A stretch of DNA of 44,449 nucleotides, from assembly GCA_020353355.1 (NCBI GenBank), contig CP070694.1, positions 3,467,619 to 3,512,067 on the forward strand, given 5' to 3'. Positions 40,711 through 44,449 of this stretch are shown piece by piece. A program made the translations under genes and the position numbers. This stretch comes from Desulfobacterales bacterium (GTDB taxonomy: Bacteria; Desulfobacterota; Desulfobacteria; Desulfobacterales; JAHEIW01). The notes under the pieces are model-generated. The model was not told the origin of the DNA and made no database searches. It was given only the letters and a program-made list of their open reading frames with translations. The first letter of the stretch is position 1. Every line of letters begins with the position of its first letter.

Positions 40711-41630
40711 TAGCTGTAGTGAAATTGCAATGTCTCGACCAGTGCCGTCAACGTCCGGTTGACCGGAACTTTAAGCCCGAGTTTGTCCGCTTCCCGCACG
40801 ATATATCCATTGATGGCAAGGATCTCCGTTTGTCGCTTGCGATCCACATCCTGGCCCATGGAAGATCGATTAACAGCGGTGGCTTTTGCCACCTTAAACA
40901 TATGATCTACGGCGTCCTCGTCAACGTCAATGCCTGAAGCACGGGCAACGGTTATGGCTTCTTCCACGGCGTTGCGACTGATTTCACGGGTACTTTCCAG
41001 GTCAAGTACTTGGCCGTTGGTAATGCCGGTCAACGCCGTGATCGCATTGATGCCGACGTTGATGAGCAGTTTGTTCCAGACCACACGGTGTACATCTTCG
41101 ACCGCATCAGTTTGAATTCCGGCTCGGGTGAAAAATTCGGCAAAATAGCGAGCACGCTCGAATCCTTGTTCGGATCTTGCCCATACACCAATTGTAGTCG
41201 TACCCGCACCGGCATGACGAATATTTCCGGGCCCAAGCATGGTCGCCCCGTGAGCGGTGGTACCGGCTAATATTCTAGCCGGTTCAATGAATTCGGATAT
41301 GATATCGGCATTGCCCATGCCGTTTTGGAGTGTCATCACCCATCCCTGCGGGGCTGAGAGCTCTCTGGCGGTTTCAGCCGCCGGCTCTGTCTGAGTTGAT
41401 TTTACGAATATGATGACCAGCTCGGCACGGCCGATTTCTTTAGGGTCGGTGGTCGCATGTATCTGCACGATCCGGGTTGTCCCCTCGCGTTCAATGCGCA
41501 ACCCCCTTTCGTTTACCGCATGAACATGCTCGGGCCATATGTCGTATAACCCTACCTGGTTTTGCGCCTCTGTCAGCAGGGCTCCGAAAAGGCTGCCCAT
41601 AGCACCCGCACCGACAACCGCTATTTTCAT
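40710..41630 (-). CDS. 2-Dehydropantoate 2-reductase family protein
   Basis: 306 aa. The Rossmann start is KIAVVGAGAMGSLFGALL; the C-terminal domain contains the catalytic Lys of HRVVWNKLLINVGINAITALTG and GQDVDRKRQTEILAINGYIVREADKLGLKVPVNRTL. NADPH-dependent reduction of ketopantoate or a similar 2-oxo acid. The PanB remnant nearby invites a pantothenate reading, but the 2-reductase family is broad and co-located peptidases suggest another 2-oxo substrate. Confidence 0.85.
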   Translation of the reverse strand: MKIAVVGAGAMGSLFGALLTEAQNQVGLYDIWPEHVHAVNERGLRIEREGTTRIVQIHATTDPKEIGRAELVIIFVKSTQTEPAAETARELSAPQGWVMTLQNGMGNADIISEFIEPARILAGTTAHGATMLGPGNIRHAGAGTTTIGVWARSEQGFERARYFAEFFTRAGIQTDAVEDVHRVVWNKLLINVGINAITALTGITNGQVLDLESTREISRNAVEEAITVARASGIDVDEDAVDHMFKVAKATAVNRSSMGQDVDRKRQTEILAINGYIVREADKLGLKVPVNRTLTALVETLQFHYS

Positions 41631-41694
41631 AGTTGCTCCCCTTCACCCGACAAACTGGCAAAGTTAAAAATGATCTAAATTCTACATTCGATAT

Positions 41695-42978
41695 TCAGGT
41701 GTTATTTTCTGGATACAGGTAGTGCAACGCGGTCAAGGCATAAATTTTAGCTGTTTCAATGAGCTGATCCAGGTCGACCCACTCATCGACCTGATGCGGC
41801 ACGAAGCGGTCACCGGCTCCCAGCGTGACGATCGGAATATTTTTCAGCGACCGGAGGAACGTTCCATCAGTCGCCCCCGGAACACCGGCATATTCCGGTT
41901 CTTTGCCAGTTAGTTGAAGGGTCGCCCAATGAGCAGCCTGGACAATCGGATCGCTGCGATCCGTCAAAGTGCACGGTCGATCGGTTAGGATTTCCTGCGC
42001 GAGGTTGAGATCTGAATTGCGTTGCACCGTGAGGATCTTGTCATATGCTTCATAATCCCGGCGCACCTGTTTTTGAATTTTGCCAGTGAGATCCTTCAGC
42101 TGCCGGGTGATTTCGGGATGGGATTGTTTCGGAATCGTGCGGATGTCAACCAACAGCTGAGCCTCGCCGGGCATGACATTCAGCTGGGGCGCACCGCTGG
42201 CCGGAGCCTGGATGACGGTCGGGGTGAAGCTGGGCCAGCCCAAAAATTCATCCCTGCCCGAGGCTTTTACTGTTGCCTGTTCCAGTTTATGCAGTCGCTG
42301 TATCAATAGCGCTACTGCCGGTGCGGGATTCAAACCGGCAAGGGGCATGGCGCCATGGCTCATTTTACCGGTGATGGTGAAACGGGCTCTCAGGGCACCT
42401 TTTTGGGTAATGCATATGAACCCGTCTTCGGGTTCGCAAATAATTGCCCCGGTGATAGTATCCGCATGTCCGCGTTGGATGAAATCCCTTACCCCCAGCA
42501 TCTGATCTTCTTCGTCACACAACACGCCGCCGATAATTTTGCCGGAGAGTCTGATACCGGATTTTTTCAAGGCGGCCATAGCCGAGAGCATGGCCGCCAG
42601 ATTGCCTTTGGTGTCATTGGTGCCGCGGCCATACATCCTTCTCCCGGCGATCTGAGCCCCAAACGGATCGTAATTCCAGGCCGAGAGGTCGCCGGGGGTA
42701 ACGACATCCGTGTGACCCTCAAACATCAGGGTGCGTTTGCCCGGTTCAAAAGACGAGGTTAAAATCACGTTTGGTCTTCCGGGAGCAGCCTGATCCATTT
42801 GCGCCTCGAAGCCTTGTTGCTGTGCCCACTTGAAAACATATTCTGCAATCTCTTGTTCGTTGGTACCGGCGGCCGGGTCCCAGACTGAATTGATCCGCAC
42901 AAGATCGGCTGTCAAATTGATCAGCTCATCCGCATCGATCTCATTTAGAACTTTGGTTATGATTTCATCTGAGATCAT
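41695..42978 (-). CDS. M20 family metallopeptidase (ArgE/DapE-like)
   Basis: 427 aa from ATG 42978 (an in-frame GTG at 42990 is the alternative). Metal-binding and catalytic residues are visible: FEGHTDVV (His and Asp), YGRGTNDTKGNLAAML (bridging Asp), GGVLCDEEDQ (Glu-Glu), CEPEDG, and the C-terminal His in RFVPHQVDEWV. A dimerisation lid domain is in the middle. It deacylates an N-acyl amino acid or cleaves a dipeptide. It lies 64 nt upstream of the reductase gene and 45 nt downstream of the P1 peptidase gene, all minus. Confidence 0.88.
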   Translation of the reverse strand: MISDEIITKVLNEIDADELINLTADLVRINSVWDPAAGTNEQEIAEYVFKWAQQQGFEAQMDQAAPGRPNVILTSSFEPGKRTLMFEGHTDVVTPGDLSAWNYDPFGAQIAGRRMYGRGTNDTKGNLAAMLSAMAALKKSGIRLSGKIIGGVLCDEEDQMLGVRDFIQRGHADTITGAIICEPEDGFICITQKGALRARFTITGKMSHGAMPLAGLNPAPAVALLIQRLHKLEQATVKASGRDEFLGWPSFTPTVIQAPASGAPQLNVMPGEAQLLVDIRTIPKQSHPEITRQLKDLTGKIQKQVRRDYEAYDKILTVQRNSDLNLAQEILTDRPCTLTDRSDPIVQAAHWATLQLTGKEPEYAGVPGATDGTFLRSLKNIPIVTLGAGDRFVPHQVDEWVDLDQLIETAKIYALTALHYLYPENNT

Positions 42979-43023
42979 CAAATATCTCACTGCCTGGACG
43001 AAAAAACGTCTGCGAAGTATGAG

Positions 43024-44028
43024 TCAGCGATCTTCGAGATCGCAAAAGGCCGTCATGCCGGCCAGGCTTTCGGCAGCTAAAATAGCCCGTATGATCGCTC
43101 TGGACATGCAGTCGGCGGTGGCATGGCCGATTTCATTGATGCATGCGGCATGCGGTGCACTGAAAAAACCGCGCTCCTCGGACAAATTCCGGCTTCCGGT
43201 GGCCAAGCAAAAAATAGTATCTCCGTCAAACATCGTATGTGCAGGACGGATGGCCCGGCCAATTCCATCATGCGCCATCTGAGCAATCTTCTGGGCCTGG
43301 GCTTTGGTGAGAGCAGCATCGGTGGCGACAACACCTAAAGTTGTATTTTTCGCCGGCCCGGATTGAGGCGGTGGCGGCAGTTTGACCGCGCGTTTTCCCT
43401 GATGCCCGAATTCGCCATTTATTTCCAAATCGATTTCCCAGGGGCGTCCCGTCGCCGGATTTATAACCGATCCATTTGAATTGACGGCTACCAGGGCTGC
43501 GACGGTTATGCCCGAATCTAAAACCAAGCTCGCTGTTCCCAACCCGCCTTTGATTCCCCCGGAAAATGCGCCGGTGCCGGCACCCACGCTGCCTGTTTGA
43601 ACGGCTCCCTTTTTGGCAGCTTCACACGCCAAATGGCCCCAATTGGCTTCGATCGGCGGAATAAAGTGTTGCCCGCGCCCCAGATCATAAAGCACGGCTG
43701 CCGGAACGATAGGGGCTACAAAGTCATTTTCCAGAGCAAAGCCCCAGCCTTTATGGGCCAGCCAGCGGACAGCACCGTCTGAAGCTGCCAGACCGAAGAC
43801 CGAGCCGCCGGATAATACCACGGCCTGGGCTTTTTCCACCAGATTCATTGGGGCCAACAGGTCGGTTTCGCGAGTGCCGGGAGCAGATCCGCGCACGTCA
43901 ACACTTGCGGTGGCTCCCTCAGGACATATCACCACGGTAACGCCGCTGGCTGCCTCTGTGTCGGAGTAATTGCCGACATACAGTCCTTCCACATCCGTGA
44001 GTGCATTATTTTTTCCGATTGTGGCCAA
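43024..44028 (-). CDS. P1 (DmpA/S58) family peptidase
   Basis: 334 aa, the usual length. The motif NTTLGVVATDAALTKAQAQK with a preceding Asn-Thr is where family members self-cleave to expose the N-terminal nucleophile. LVAVNSNGSVINPATG and VLSGGSVFGLAASDGAVRWL, with the C-terminal RPAHTMFDGDTIFCLATG, are conserved family segments. P1 peptidases are aminopeptidases acting on beta-, D- or small L-peptides. ATG 44028 follows GAGGAGATCGCTTTG. It is the first gene of the minus-strand peptidase run. Confidence 0.88.
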   Translation of the reverse strand: MATIGKNNALTDVEGLYVGNYSDTEAASGVTVVICPEGATASVDVRGSAPGTRETDLLAPMNLVEKAQAVVLSGGSVFGLAASDGAVRWLAHKGWGFALENDFVAPIVPAAVLYDLGRGQHFIPPIEANWGHLACEAAKKGAVQTGSVGAGTGAFSGGIKGGLGTASLVLDSGITVAALVAVNSNGSVINPATGRPWEIDLEINGEFGHQGKRAVKLPPPPQSGPAKNTTLGVVATDAALTKAQAQKIAQMAHDGIGRAIRPAHTMFDGDTIFCLATGSRNLSEERGFFSAPHAACINEIGHATADCMSRAIIRAILAAESLAGMTAFCDLEDR

Positions 44029-44159
44029 AGCGATCTCCTCTTGAATATAGCCAGCTCAGTTTTCTGCAAAAACCGTTTAAGGCCAGGTTAGTTCCTAAAT
44101 AGAATTTTCCAGGTAAGCTGTAAACAAATAAATAGACATTCCTAAAAGAAATATTAATA

Positions 44160-44189
44160 TTGACTAAAGCGCTGTTGCTGAGATAAATA
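44160..44189 (+). promoter_or_regulatory. Candidate promoter of hisS
   Basis: TTGACT (44160-44165), then ATAAAT/TAAATA at 17-18-nt spacing (44183-44189). The 240-bp gap (44029-44268) is otherwise AT-rich with no gene. Confidence 0.35.
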
Positions 44190-44268
44190 ATTTTGTTTAT
44201 CCGAAATTACTGAATTTATCGCAAATATTACAGACTCGAATTTTGTAAAGAGGATTTTTGCTTACGCC

Positions 44269-44449
44269 ATGATACCGTTAATTAGAGGTTTTAAAGACAT
44301 ACTTCCCGGAGAAGTCGAGCTATGGCAGGAGATCGAACGCATTGCCCGGCAGCTCATTGACGATTTTGGGTTTAATGAGATCCGAATACAGATTATGGAA
44401 AAGACCGAGATGTTTGCCCGGAGCATCGGGGAAGATACCGATATCGAGG
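44269..44449 (+). CDS. hisS: Histidine-tRNA ligase, partial (N-terminus only)
   Basis: Sixty codons to the window edge, from ATG 44269. LIRGFKDILPGEVELWQEIE, the helix IARQLIDDFGFNEIR and the motif EKTEMFARSIGEDTDIE are the class II HisRS N-terminus; motif 1 would follow past the edge. The ribosome site AAAGAGG is about 15 nt upstream, rather far, so a different start is possible. HisZ is less likely because EKTEMFARSIGEDTDI is HisS-like. Confidence 0.88.
   Translation, partial: MIPLIRGFKDILPGEVELWQEIERIARQLIDDFGFNEIRIQIMEKTEMFARSIGEDTDIE

Noticed and set aside
1..44449. tRNA, rRNA, CRISPR or integrase genes
   Set aside because: No cloverleaf, rRNA, regularly spaced repeat or recombinase was recognised by eye; a covariance-model scan was not possible.

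Overview
The window looks like a chromosomal segment of an anaerobic Desulfobacterota (sulfate-reducer-like 'deltaproteobacterium'). The evidence is a complete carbonyl-branch Wood-Ljungdahl operon (AcsV/RACo, AcsD, CooS/AcsA, AcsB, AcsC, AcsE), a DsrE-family sulfur protein with an in-frame UGA that looks like selenocysteine, DUF3786 and DUF3795 proteins, a NikKMLQO-type metal ECF transporter, and long word-like intergenic inverted repeats. No rRNA, tRNA, CRISPR array, phage or IS gene was seen.

Layout. 1-1531: redox/sulfur genes (DsrE-like selenoprotein candidate, flavodoxin-fold reductase with a Cys motif, DUF3795). 1582-1744: a MITE-like inverted repeat. 1890-2483: sigma-54-type promoter with possible upstream sites, a small Cys-rich protein, and a strong terminator. 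2610-3191: isochorismatase-like hydrolase. 3294-5852: phage-shock locus, pspABC on the minus strand under a sigma-54 promoter, with pspF divergent as in enterobacteria. 5962-7878: 2,4-dienoyl-CoA reductase-like flavoenzyme. 8284-9657: rmuC. 9834-11776: acyl-CoA hydrolase/transferase fused to a GNAT domain, interrupted by a -1 frameshift at A_AAA_AAG.

11793-22475 is the metabolic core: RACo, CFeSP small subunit with a ~180-residue Lys/Ala/Glu tail, CO dehydrogenase, acetyl-CoA synthase, CFeSP large subunit and methyltransferase. Together they make acetyl-CoA from CO2 and methyl-THF, or run the reverse in complete acetate oxidation. 22850-23479 is DUF3786. 23709-30963 holds a degenerate HD-GYP protein, a 1393-aa PPDK-like protein lacking the PEP barrel, an enlarged GAPDH and an ABM monooxygenase-like protein. 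31174-33264 has ksgA, DUF2062 and a winged-helix-like protein; 33336-36326 is an M16C peptidase.

36388-40516 (minus strand) is an ECF Ni/Co importer with NikK- and NikL-like accessories and a His-rich ATPase tail. It is led by a truncated PanB-like ORF that overlaps nikK by 4 nt. Nickel would feed CooS and AcsB and cobalt the corrinoid protein, so the transporter and the acs operon are functionally linked by inference. 40710-44028 (minus) is a ketopantoate reductase-like, M20 peptidase, P1 peptidase run. hisS begins at 44269 and runs off the edge.

The points most worth checking are the DsrE-like selenoprotein with a 6-bp SECIS-like hairpin, the GNAT frameshift, the tailed AcsD, the sigma-54-driven Cys-rich small protein, and a family of at least five degenerate-word inverted repeats between genes.
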